From the NCBI RefSeq assembly GCF_001767255.1, contig NZ_CP017639.1:2200720-2264719 (forward strand): 64,000 bases of DNA, in the 5' to 3' direction. The translations under genes were made by a program, and so were the position numbers. Of this stretch, positions 8,092-15,791 are shown piece after piece. The DNA is from Corynebacterium sp. NML98-0116. GTDB taxonomy: Bacteria > Actinomycetota > Actinomycetes > Mycobacteriales > Mycobacteriaceae. The notes beneath the pieces were generated by a model that was given only the letters and a program-made list of their open reading frames with translations, searched no databases and had not been told where the DNA came from. Each line of letters begins with the position of its first letter. Positions within the stretch are counted from its first letter, which is position 1.

Positions 8092-9314
8092 GCCAGGGAG
8101 GCCACGGTGCGGATCAGCTGCTCGATGTCCACTTCCGTATTGAAGGGACCCAGCCCGACGGCGACCGCGCCGCCCATCTCGGCGACACCCATGTCCTGCA
8201 GTAGCGGTGTGGTCGGAGCTGGCGTCGATACGATGCCGTTGGCGAACAGCCGCTGGTGCACCGTCTCTGCCGGCACGCCGTGCACACCGAAGACCAGGCG
8301 CGGGGTGTGCTCCATGCGCGAGCCCTCAGCGGCCTCGCCGGACACACCCACGATGTGCACCGACGGCAACGTGCCCAGGAAGGTGTGCAGGTCGTCGCGC
8401 AGGCCGCGCATGTAGCGCTGCGTCAGCCCCATCGAGAACTCCAGCCGGTTGCGGCGGGTCTTGCGGCGCCCCGGCTCCTCCACCAGGCGCGCGTAGTGAT
8501 CGACGATGGCGGATACCCCGCCGGCGAGGCCCGTCGATACGTCGAGCTGCAACGCCGACATATCCAGCCTTCCGAACATTGCCTCATCCCGGAACACCAG
8601 CGCCGCCACCTGCGGCCCGCCGAGCTCCGCGACGTCAATGCCCAAAATATCCGCGCCGAAACTATCGAAGTCCATCAGGTAATACGGCGCGTACGCCGAG
8701 ACGTCCGCGAGCACCCACGCGCGGGAACGATCCCGCACCGTATCCGCAATGTCCGCCACGCGGACCACAGACCCCAGCACTTCATGCGCAGCGGGGACTG
8801 CCACCAGGCGCGTCGAGCCGTCCACCAACTCGCCGAACTGCCAGGCAGGCACGTCACCCGTCGCGAGATCCGTCTGCGCCCAACGCAGCTGCGCATCCTC
8901 CGCGCAGCGCGCCAACGCGTCCGTCAACACCGGGCGGTCCGCATTGCACACCACCACCGACGAACGGTGCCGAAACAGCGGGCGCATCGCCAACACCAAC
9001 GCCGAATACAACACCGGTAGCGACGGCCCCAACACCACACGCTCGGGCGAAACGTTGCACAGGTCGGCGATGGCGGAGCGGGCGTCGAAAAGAAAACTTT
9101 GCCCCTCAGGCACACCGACAGTCGGGCGAGCATGCGAACCGACCCGCGGCTCAGGGCGCGCAACCGCCGTCGACATACGGAACGAACGCGCAACCGCCGC
9201 CGACACCCGCTCCGGAATCTGCGGGCAATCATGCGCATTCATGTAGGTCCAGCCGTCAGAAAGAGAGGTGTACAGCCCACGCACACTAGCAACGTCATAC
9301 GACTGCAACGACAC
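8088..9314 (-). CDS. Class V aminotransferase / cysteine-desulfurase-like protein lacking the PLP lysine
   Basis: 408 residues from GTG 9314, which follows GGAGGAGG; GTG 9317 is the alternative. The fold-type I large domain is recognisable: RSAIADLCNVSPERVVLGPS, VLADVSAYAP (Asp that normally pairs with the PLP ring nitrogen) and GADILGIDVAELGGPQVAALVF. In active desulfurases this last strand reads S-G-H-K-x-x-G-P. Here the lysine position is Glu230 and the preceding His is Ala, so a Schiff base with PLP is not expected. It may be a structural or regulatory protein. Divergent from wzm with 119 bases between starts. Confidence 0.8.
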   Translation of the reverse strand: MSLQSYDVASVRGLYTSLSDGWTYMNAHDCPQIPERVSAAVARSFRMSTAVARPEPRVGSHARPTVGVPEGQSFLFDARSAIADLCNVSPERVVLGPSLPVLYSALVLAMRPLFRHRSSVVVCNADRPVLTDALARCAEDAQLRWAQTDLATGDVPAWQFGELVDGSTRLVAVPAAHEVLGSVVRVADIADTVRDRSRAWVLADVSAYAPYYLMDFDSFGADILGIDVAELGGPQVAALVFRDEAMFGRLDMSALQLDVSTGLAGGVSAIVDHYARLVEEPGRRKTRRNRLEFSMGLTQRYMRGLRDDLHTFLGTLPSVHIVGVSGEAAEGSRMEHTPRLVFGVHGVPAETVHQRLFANGIVSTPAPTTPLLQDMGVAEMGGAVAVGLGPFNTEVDIEQLIRTVASLA

Positions 9315-9420
9315 CACGACCTCCTCCAGGCAACACTTCCAATCATTATGCACGCCCGAACACCGCAGCGCACCCCACCCGCAGCATGCTGCCAAAACAC
9401 CGCCCAACGCACACGCAAGC

Positions 9421-9426
9421 TAGGGT
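9421..9426 (+). promoter_or_regulatory. -10 element TAGGGT of wzm
   Basis: TAGGGT ends 7 bases before GTG 9434, where transcription would start, so the message is probably leaderless. No Shine-Dalgarno sequence precedes this GTG. Confidence 0.6.
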
Positions 9427-9433
9427 ATGAACC

Positions 9434-10324
9434 GTGCACAATACAAACCAGCTCCGAAACGACGTCGCAAGGATGACCTCCGAGCCACACCACGACGACG
9501 CTCCGAAATCACAGTCGAAAACGCTGAAGCTGGCATTCCGCGACCTCATCCGCGGATGGGGCCAACACGAACTCTGGCTCCAACTAGGCTGGCAAGACAT
9601 CAAACAGCGCTACCGGCGCTCCACCCTCGGCCCGCTCTGGATCACCATCGCCACCGGCGTGATGGCGCTCGCCCTCGGCCTCCTCTACTCCATGCTGTTC
9701 CAAATCAGCGTGCGCGAATTCCTCCCGCACGTCACCGTCGGCTTCATCATCTGGGGATTCATCTCCGGCTGCATCAAGGACGGCGCGGAAGTCTTCATCG
9801 AAAACGAAGGCCTGATCAAACAGCTGCCGTCGGCACTGTCGGTCCACGTGTACCGGCTCGTATGGCGCCAACTCCTCTTCCTGGCCCACAACCTGGTCAT
9901 CTGGGTCATCCTCGTGCTCGCGTTCCGCATTCACCTCGGATGGCAAGTCCTCCTCGCCATCCCGGCGATGGCACTCCTCGTGGTCAACGGCGTGTGGGTG
10001 ACCATGCTCTTCGGCATCATCGCCACCCGATTCCGCGACGTCGCCCCACTTCTGGAAGCGCTCGTGCAGCTGCTGTTCTACGTCACCCCGATCGTCTGGA
10101 CCACCCACACGCTCAAGGAGCAAGGCGGCGACGTCGCTAAGCGAGCCATGCTCGCCGAAATCAACCCCCTCTACCACTACCTCGAGATCGTGCGCGCCCC
10201 CATGATCGGCCAAGAACTCGCCGGCTACCACTGGATCGTCGTCGGCGTCTGCACCATCATCGGCCTGCTGCTCGCCCTGCTCGCCATGCGCCAAATGCGC
10301 TTCCGCGTGCCGTACTGGGTCTAA
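9434..10324 (+). CDS. wzm: ABC-2 type permease for galactan export
   Basis: 296 residues. An N-terminal cytoplasmic part (about 1-60) ends in the amphipathic QDIKQRYRRSTLGPLW segment typical of polysaccharide ABC permeases, followed by six hydrophobic helices. Start taken as GTG 9434 from the promoter spacing; ATG 9473 is the alternative. The ATPase follows 16 bases after the stop. Mycobacterial Rv3783/Rv3781 homologues flip lipid-linked galactan across the membrane; the adjacent glfT1, dprE and emb genes support that role here. Confidence 0.88.
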   Translation: MHNTNQLRNDVARMTSEPHHDDAPKSQSKTLKLAFRDLIRGWGQHELWLQLGWQDIKQRYRRSTLGPLWITIATGVMALALGLLYSMLFQISVREFLPHVTVGFIIWGFISGCIKDGAEVFIENEGLIKQLPSALSVHVYRLVWRQLLFLAHNLVIWVILVLAFRIHLGWQVLLAIPAMALLVVNGVWVTMLFGIIATRFRDVAPLLEALVQLLFYVTPIVWTTHTLKEQGGDVAKRAMLAEINPLYHYLEIVRAPMIGQELAGYHWIVVGVCTIIGLLLALLAMRQMRFRVPYWV

Positions 10325-10340
10325 GGAGAAGGAGTCACAC

Positions 10341-11129
10341 ATGGTTTCCATCGACACCTACAACGCCTGCGTCGACTTCCCAATTTTCGACGCCAAATCC
10401 CGCTCACTCAAAAAGGCAGTCATGTCCTCCGCCGGTGGCAAGATCGGCAAGAATGCCTCCAACACCGTGGTCGTCGAAGCACTCAAGGACATCAACCTCC
10501 ACCTGCGCGAAGGCGACCGCGTGGGCCTGGTCGGCCACAACGGCGCCGGCAAATCCACGTTGCTACGCTTGCTCTCCGGCATCTACGAACCCACCCGCGG
10601 CGTCGCCGACGTCCGCGGCCGCGTCGCCCCCGTCTTCGACCTCGGCGTCGGCATGGACCCCGAAATCTCCGGCTACGAAAACATCATCATCCGCGGCCTC
10701 TTCCTCGGCCAGACCCGCAAACAGATGAAAGCCAAGATGGACGAAATCGCCGAATTCTCCGAACTCGGCGACTACCTCTCCATGCCCCTGCGCACCTACT
10801 CCACCGGCATGCGCGTTCGCCTAGCCCTGGGCGTGGTCACCTCCATCGAACCCGAAATCCTGCTCCTCGACGAAGGCATCGGCGCCGTTGACTCCGCCTT
10901 CATGGCCAAAGCCCGCGTCCGGTTGGCCGAACTCGTCGAGCGCTCCGGCATCCTCGTCTTCGCCTCCCACTCCAACGACTTCCTGGCACAGTTGTGCAAC
11001 ACCGCCCTGTGGGTGGACAAAGGCGAAATCAGGAAAGCCGGCCTGGTCTCCGAGGTCGTGGGCGCCTACGAAGGGCCCGAAGCCGGCCAGTACGTCGACG
11101 ACCTGGTCACGCGGTTCCAGGCGGAGTAG
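10341..11129 (+). CDS. wzt: ABC transporter ATPase for galactan export
   Basis: 262 residues. Walker A GHNGAGKST at 65-73, signature YSTGMRVRL near 153, Walker B EILLLDEG near 172-179, H-loop ASHS. An AAGGAGAAGG ribosome site lies upstream. It lacks the long C-terminal carbohydrate-binding domain of O-antigen Wzt proteins, as expected for the galactan system. Energises Wzm on the cytoplasmic face. Probably one operon with wzm. Confidence 0.9.
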   Translation: MVSIDTYNACVDFPIFDAKSRSLKKAVMSSAGGKIGKNASNTVVVEALKDINLHLREGDRVGLVGHNGAGKSTLLRLLSGIYEPTRGVADVRGRVAPVFDLGVGMDPEISGYENIIIRGLFLGQTRKQMKAKMDEIAEFSELGDYLSMPLRTYSTGMRVRLALGVVTSIEPEILLLDEGIGAVDSAFMAKARVRLAELVERSGILVFASHSNDFLAQLCNTALWVDKGEIRKAGLVSEVVGAYEGPEAGQYVDDLVTRFQAE

Positions 11130-11438
11130 GCGCCGGGCTGGTTCGGCCCGGTTTCGGTCGGTTTTCGCTGGCCGGAGCTTCTCTGAAACCCAAATGGGAG
11201 TAACAGGATTGTAGTAATCCCCTTTTCGCAATCATTTTCGAGGATTACTACAATCCACCTACTACACTTTGCAGATATTGCGAATTTTCGAACGAATGTT
11301 TGTCAGCCTGCCCTCCTGTTTCCCTCCAAGGTTAGAAGCGCGCGATGCAGGTCGCGCATTTTCACCCAGCCGGAACGAAAACCACGCGCTCCCCGACGCA
11401 CCACCACCCCGCCCCGCCGATGGTGCACAATATGAGGC
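11130..11438. other. wzt-glfT1 gap with 15-bp inverted repeat
   Basis: A perfect inverted repeat GGATTGTAGTAATCC (11206-11220) / GGATTACTACAATCC (11242-11256) has a 21-base spacer. Each arm is itself GGATT-N5-AATCC. No U-run follows, so it fits a pair of operator sites or a processing stem better than a terminator. CACAAT at 11426-11431 lies 7 bases before ATG 11439 and could be the glfT1 -10. Confidence 0.6.
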
Positions 11439-12356
11439 ATGACTGGAACTGGAACGGCACACCTGAAAAGTAGTGGTTCGACGGCGGCGGTGATCGTGAC
11501 GCATAAGCGGGTCGAGATGCTGCGGCATTCCCTGGAGCAGGTGGTGAACCAGACGCACCCGGTGCAGTGGGTGATCGTGGTGGATAACGGCGCTGAGCAG
11601 GCTGTTCAGGAACTGCTGCAGGAGTTGGCTGGGGATCGGGCGGTGTATTTGCCGTCGAAGACGAATCTGGGTGGTGCTGGCGGGTTCGCGTATGGCTTTT
11701 TGACGGCGCTGGCGTTGGGGGCCGACGCGATTTGGTGCGCGGACGACGATGGTCGGCCGGCGGATCACGGCGTGTTGGAGGAGCTGTATCGTGTGGCGGA
11801 GCAGCACCGGCTGCATGAGGTGAGCCCGGTCGTGGCGAATATTGGGGATCCGGCGAAGTTGGCGTTTCCCCTGCGCCAGGGCTTGGAGTGGAAGCGGACG
11901 ACGGCTGAGTTGGAGGGGTCGTTCTTGCCCGATTATGCGTCCTTATTTAATGGGGCGTTGATCTCGGCGGAGGCGATGGAGCGGATTGGTGTGCCGGATT
12001 ATCGCCTGTTCATTCGGGGTGATGAGGTGGAGTATCACCGGCGTTTGTCGCAGTCGGGGCTGCGGTATGGCACGGCGCTGACCACGAAGTATTTGCACCC
12101 GGATGGGTCGGGCGAGTTCCACCCGATTATGGGTGGCAGGGCGCATGCGCAGTGGCCGGATAATGAGTCGAAAAGGTATTTCACGTATAGGAATCGCGGC
12201 TACATCATTAATCAGCAGGGTATGAAGAAGATGAAGCTGCAGGAAGTGGTGCGCTTCGGGTGGTTCTTCCTGGTGGAGCGGAAGGATCCGAAGGGCTTCC
12301 TGCAGTGGCTGCGTCTGCTGCGGATGGGGGCGCGGGAGGACTTTAGGCGTCCTTAA
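11439..12356 (+). CDS. glfT1: Galactofuranosyltransferase GlfT1, GT2 family
   Basis: 305 residues. GT-A fold: AAVIVTHKRVEMLRHSLE nucleotide-binding start (about 15-32), DNGAEQ, NLGGAGGFAYG and the metal-binding DDD in WCADDDGRP near residue 100. A YRLFIRGDEVEYHRRL acceptor/base segment (about 190-205) follows. The family adds the first galactofuranose residues to the rhamnosyl-GlcNAc-polyprenyl linker; homologue of Rv3782. Its codons end more in G/T than those of wzm and wzt, which end mostly in C. The 3' end overlaps the convergent GtrA-like gene by 14 bases. Confidence 0.88.
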   Translation: MTGTGTAHLKSSGSTAAVIVTHKRVEMLRHSLEQVVNQTHPVQWVIVVDNGAEQAVQELLQELAGDRAVYLPSKTNLGGAGGFAYGFLTALALGADAIWCADDDGRPADHGVLEELYRVAEQHRLHEVSPVVANIGDPAKLAFPLRQGLEWKRTTAELEGSFLPDYASLFNGALISAEAMERIGVPDYRLFIRGDEVEYHRRLSQSGLRYGTALTTKYLHPDGSGEFHPIMGGRAHAQWPDNESKRYFTYRNRGYIINQQGMKKMKLQEVVRFGWFFLVERKDPKGFLQWLRLLRMGAREDFRRP

Positions 12357-12735
12357 AGATGACTTTGCTTTGGAGGACGAAGTTGGTCACGGTGGCAACG
12401 CCTTGGGCGATGACGAAGGACACGGCGTTCTTCCACGAATCTTGCAAGCCTAGCGACGACAACGGCTCGTCCGTCACCCTCCACAGCAACATCTGCACCG
12501 CGAAGGTGGTGGCGTAGAGGATGAACACGGCGCTGGCTTTTTTGGCGTCGATTTTGGCGTTGAAGGCGAACTTGGAGTTCAGCACGTAGGCGGAGATGGT
12601 CCCGAAGACCCAGCCCACGGCCTTGGCAAGATCGCGTTGGACGTCGAGGGCTTGGTCGAGGGTGTTGGTGATGCCGAAGTCGATGACGGCGCAGCCGATG
12701 CCGATGATGAGGAATGGCAGCACCTGCTGCTTCAT
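12343..12735 (-). CDS. GtrA-family small membrane protein (Rv3789-like)
   Basis: 130 residues with four hydrophobic helices: FLIIGIGCAVIDFGIT, KAVGWVFGTISAYVLN, AVFILYATTFAVQMLL and FVIAQGVATVTNFVLQ. The NSKFAF motif after helix 2 and a C-terminal KVIF are typical of GtrA proteins. The mycobacterial homologue Rv3789 is linked to arabinan synthesis, proposed as a decaprenyl-phosphoryl-arabinose translocase or as an AftA partner. Start taken at ATG 12735. A GTG at 12744 would overlap the upstream stop as GTGA, so translational coupling with the preceding gene is possible. Confidence 0.82.
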   Translation of the reverse strand: MKQQVLPFLIIGIGCAVIDFGITNTLDQALDVQRDLAKAVGWVFGTISAYVLNSKFAFNAKIDAKKASAVFILYATTFAVQMLLWRVTDEPLSSLGLQDSWKNAVSFVIAQGVATVTNFVLQSKVIFKDA

Positions 12736-12740
12736 TGCGC

Positions 12741-13184
12741 TCACAGTTGTTTCGCCCCGAGGTATGCGAGGGCTGCGACGGTGCCGATCGCCACGTTGGG
12801 CTTTGCGACGCCCCTTCGGCCCAGCCAGCCTGCCAGTTTCTTTTGCGCCTGCACTCCGGCGGCGAAGGCGCCGACGGCGGCCACGGCGATGCCGCCGATG
12901 GTGAACCAGGTGGTGGCGATGGATTCGGCTTCGCCCTGTTCGGATTCGAGGACGGCGGTCAGGTCGTTGCGGGGGTCCTCGTCGAAGGCGTTGAAGGCGG
13001 CGATGGTCGCGAGGTTGGCGGCACCGAGGAGGGTCCAGGCCAGCGCTTTGCGCGTGGTGAAGTCGGGGACGGAGGCGGCGGCGAGGATGTAGGCGGCTTG
13101 GATGCACTGGCCACCGAAGGTGTCGTCGAGGGCGTTGTAGTCGATGGTGGGCTCGTCGACAAGTGATTGAATCGTGTCAGTCAT
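12741..13184 (-). CDS. Membrane protein of unknown function
   Basis: 147 residues from MTDTIQSLVDEP. About three hydrophobic segments: AAYILAAASV, ALAWTLLGAANLATIAAFNAF and TTWFTIGGIAVAAVGAFAAGV, with a basic C-terminal tail. No family recognised. Probably leaderless from TAGCAT (13198-13193), 8 bases before the start. It appears to be the first gene of a two-gene unit with the GtrA-like protein, so an envelope role is a guess from context. Confidence 0.7.
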   Translation of the reverse strand: MTDTIQSLVDEPTIDYNALDDTFGGQCIQAAYILAAASVPDFTTRKALAWTLLGAANLATIAAFNAFDEDPRNDLTAVLESEQGEAESIATTWFTIGGIAVAAVGAFAAGVQAQKKLAGWLGRRGVAKPNVAIGTVAALAYLGAKQL

Positions 13185-13192
13185 GGTGTCCA

Positions 13193-13208
13193 ATGCTACT
13201 AGTAGGGT
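13193..13208. promoter_or_regulatory. Back-to-back divergent leaderless promoters around palindrome CTACTAGTAG
   Basis: Plus-strand TAGGGT (13203-13208) is 7 bases before ATG 13216. Minus-strand TAGCAT (13198-13193) is 8 bases before ATG 13184. The 10-bp palindrome CTACTAGTAG (13196-13205) overlaps both hexamers. Confidence 0.55.
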
Positions 13209-13215
13209 GAAAAGC

Positions 13216-13434
13216 ATGACTAAGCATGAGGAGATTCATGAGGCGGCGCAGCGCGTCGAGGTGCCGCTGTCCGATTACATGGTGAGGCTGTTCGCGGAGG
13301 AGCTGCCGTTTGTGGATTCGATGTCGCGTGGGCGCATCTATGAGCTACTGCGGGAGCATAAGGCTGCGGGGAAGCCGGAAATTACGTCGCAGGAGGAGCT
13401 TCCTGCAGAAATCAGGGAGCTTATGGACCTTTAG
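13216..13434 (+). CDS. Small acidic protein of unknown function
   Basis: 72 residues from MTKHEEIHEAAQ. Largely helical, with a DYMVRLFAEELPFVDSMSRGRIYELLREHKAAGKPEI core that looks like a small helical bundle. No family recognised. It is transcribed away from the membrane-protein gene from a shared promoter region and lies upstream of dprE1. It is probably real because codon use matches its neighbours and the start is placed correctly behind a -10 hexamer. Confidence 0.6.
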   Translation: MTKHEEIHEAAQRVEVPLSDYMVRLFAEELPFVDSMSRGRIYELLREHKAAGKPEITSQEELPAEIRELMDL

Positions 13435-13470
13435 TTTGATGTTTTTATAGGTTTTTCGACTTACATCATT

Positions 13471-13476
13471 TAGACT
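13471..13476 (+). promoter_or_regulatory. Likely -10 TAGACT of dprE1
   Basis: TAGACT would start transcription near 13483 and give a leader of about 50 bases. That leader contains a CTTCGC/GCGAAG hairpin (13489-13506) and the AAGAAGCGAAAGAG ribosome site before ATG 13534. Confidence 0.45.
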
Positions 13477-13533
13477 CGAACCGAATGTCTTCGCACTTCG
13501 GCGAAGCAACGACGACAAGAAGAAGCGAAAGAG

Positions 13534-14949
13534 ATGGAACTACACACCAATCTTAAGTCACTCTACGGCTGGGGCCGCACGGCTCCGTCGACTGCGCATG
13601 TGCTGTCCACGCCTGACGTGGAGGTCATCAAGCAAGCCGTCGCACAGGTCGCGCAGGATAACGAGAGCCTGCCTGAGCACGCTCGCCGCGGCGTCATCGC
13701 CCGTGGTCTGGGCCGCTCCTACGGCGACCCAGCACAGAACGGTGGCGGCCTGGTCATCGACATCAACGAGCTAAACAAGATCCACTCGATTGATCCGGAG
13801 ACCGGCATCGTCGACGTGGACTCGGGCGTCAACCTGGACCAGCTGATGAAGGCGGCCCTGCCGTACGGCCTGTGGGTTCCGGTCCTGCCGGGCACCCGCC
13901 AGGTCACCATCGGTGGCGCGATCGGTCCGGACATCCACGGTAAGAACCACCACTCCGCTGGTTCCTTCGGCGACCACGTGGTCTCCATGGAGCTGCTGGT
14001 GGCGGACGGCCGCGTCCTGCACCTCGAGCCGGAAGGCAGCGCGGACGACCCGGACGGCACGCTGTTCTGGGCGACGGTCGGCGGCATGGGCCTGACCGGC
14101 ATCATCCTGCGCGCACGCATCCAGATGACCAAAACGGAGACCGCGTACTTCCTGTCTGACACGGATCGCACCAGCACGCTGGATGAGACGATCGCGCTGC
14201 ACTCGGATGGTTCCGAGGTCAACTACACCTACTCCTCCGCGTGGTTCGACGCCATCTCCGCGCCGCCGAAGACGGGCCGTTCCACCATCTCCCGTGGCTC
14301 GCTGGCGACGCTGGCTCAGCTGGAGGAGTACGCTCCGAAGCTGGCGAAGGATCCGCTGCGTTTCAAGGCGCCTCAGCTGATGACGGTGCCGGACATCTTC
14401 CCGTCCTGGACCATGAACAAGCTGACGCTGTCCGCCATCGGCGAGGCCTATTACATGATGGGCGCCCCGAGCAAGAACGACATCAAGAACCTGACGCAGT
14501 TCTACCAGCCGCTCGACCTGATTGGTGAGTGGAACCGCGGCTACGGCAGCGCGGGCTTCCTGCAGTACCAGTTCGTGGTGCCGACGACCGCTGTGGAGCC
14601 GTTCAAGGACATCATCTACCAGATCCAGTCCTCCGGCCACTACACGGCGCTGAACGTGTTCAAGCTGTTCGGCGAGGGCAACCGCGCGCCGCTGTCCTAC
14701 CCGATGAAGGGCTGGAACGTCTGCGTGGACTTCCCGATCCGCCCGGGCCTCAACGAGTTCCTGGACCGCCTGGACGACCAGGTGATGGAGTTCGGCGGCC
14801 GTCTCTACCTGGCGAAGGAGTCCCGTACGTCGGCGGAGAAGTTCCACAAGATGTACCCAGGTCTGGAGGGCTGGCTGAAGACCCGCCGCGAGATCGACCC
14901 GACCGGCGTCTTCGCTTCCGACATGTCCCGCCGCCTCGAGCTGAACTAG
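13534..14949 (+). CDS. dprE1: Decaprenylphosphoryl-beta-D-ribose oxidase
   Basis: 471 residues. VAO/PCMH-type FAD domain with [17 protein letters not shown] (about 55-72) and [21 protein letters not shown] (about 120-140), then the substrate domain with [26 protein letters not shown]. Cys397 in this motif matches the cysteine of the mycobacterial enzyme targeted by benzothiazinones. It oxidises the 2'-hydroxyl of decaprenylphosphoryl-ribose to a keto intermediate, at the membrane or periplasmic face. DprE2 follows after 27 bases. Confidence 0.95.
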   Translation: MELHTNLKSLYGWGRTAPSTAHVLSTPDVEVIKQAVAQVAQDNESLPEHARRGVIARGLGRSYGDPAQNGGGLVIDINELNKIHSIDPETGIVDVDSGVNLDQLMKAALPYGLWVPVLPGTRQVTIGGAIGPDIHGKNHHSAGSFGDHVVSMELLVADGRVLHLEPEGSADDPDGTLFWATVGGMGLTGIILRARIQMTKTETAYFLSDTDRTSTLDETIALHSDGSEVNYTYSSAWFDAISAPPKTGRSTISRGSLATLAQLEEYAPKLAKDPLRFKAPQLMTVPDIFPSWTMNKLTLSAIGEAYYMMGAPSKNDIKNLTQFYQPLDLIGEWNRGYGSAGFLQYQFVVPTTAVEPFKDIIYQIQSSGHYTALNVFKLFGEGNRAPLSYPMKGWNVCVDFPIRPGLNEFLDRLDDQVMEFGGRLYLAKESRTSAEKFHKMYPGLEGWLKTRREIDPTGVFASDMSRRLELN

Positions 14950-14976
14950 CTGAATGAACTGAAGGAGATTTTTCAC

Positions 14977-15741
14977 ATGTTGAATGCAGTAGGCCAAGCG
15001 CAAAACATTCTGCTCGTGGGTGGCACCTCGGACATCGGCCTCGCCATCGTGCGCGAGTTCGTCACCCGCGGCGGCAATCCGAATGTCACCCTCGCGGCTC
15101 GCAATAGCTCCCCGCGTATCGACGCCGCCGTTGCTGAGGTCACCAACGCAGGTGCAGGCTCCGTTGAGGTCCTGGACTTCGACGCGACCGATTTCGCGTC
15201 TCACCCGGACGTGATCAAGCAGGCGTTCTCCGGTGGCGATGTTGACGTCGCCGTGGTTGCCTTCGGCACCCTGGGTGACCAGGAGCAGCTGTGGCAGGAC
15301 CAGGCGGCAGCCGTGGAGTCGGCGCAGGTGAACTACACCGCGTTCGTGTCCATCGGCGTGCTGTTGGGCCAGGAGATGAAGCGCCAGGGCCACGGCACCA
15401 TCATCGCGATGAGCTCCGTTGCGGGCCAGCGCGTGCGTCGCTCCAACTTTGTGTACGGCGCGTCGAAGTCTGGCATGGATGCCTTCTACCTCCAGTTGGG
15501 TGAGGCGCTTCGTGACTCCGGCGTGAAGGTGACTGTGGTTCGCCCAGGCCAGGTACGTACCAAGATGACGGATGGGTTGGAGGAGGCTCCGCTGACCGTC
15601 GATAAGGAGGAGGTGGCGCAGACTGCCGTTGAGGCTGCGTTGAAGGGCGAGCCAAGCGTGTTTGTGCACAAGCTGTTCGGCCCGATTTCCTTGGTGCTGC
15701 AGCACATCCCGGCAGGGATTATGCGCAAGCTCAACTTCTAA
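14977..15741 (+). CDS. dprE2: Decaprenylphosphoryl-2-keto-erythropentose reductase
   Basis: 254 residues. SDR fold: nucleotide site LLVGGTSDIGLAIV (about 12-25), NxxA-type strand and catalytic Ser-Tyr-Lys in MSSVAGQRVRRSNFVYGASKSGMD (about 145-168). Reduces the DprE1 keto product to decaprenylphosphoryl-arabinose, the arabinose donor of the wall. GAAGGAGA sits upstream of the start. Same operon as dprE1. Confidence 0.94.
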   Translation: MLNAVGQAQNILLVGGTSDIGLAIVREFVTRGGNPNVTLAARNSSPRIDAAVAEVTNAGAGSVEVLDFDATDFASHPDVIKQAFSGGDVDVAVVAFGTLGDQEQLWQDQAAAVESAQVNYTAFVSIGVLLGQEMKRQGHGTIIAMSSVAGQRVRRSNFVYGASKSGMDAFYLQLGEALRDSGVKVTVVRPGQVRTKMTDGLEEAPLTVDKEEVAQTAVEAALKGEPSVFVHKLFGPISLVLQHIPAGIMRKLNF

Positions 15742-15791
15742 TTCCCGGCGGGGAACGTGGTGGATGCGCTGCGATGTGCCAAACTGAGTGC

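Noticed and set aside
12741..13434. Divergent small genes as a toxin-antitoxin pair
   Set aside because: They are transcribed apart rather than as an operon, and neither shows toxin or antitoxin motifs; the larger is a membrane protein.
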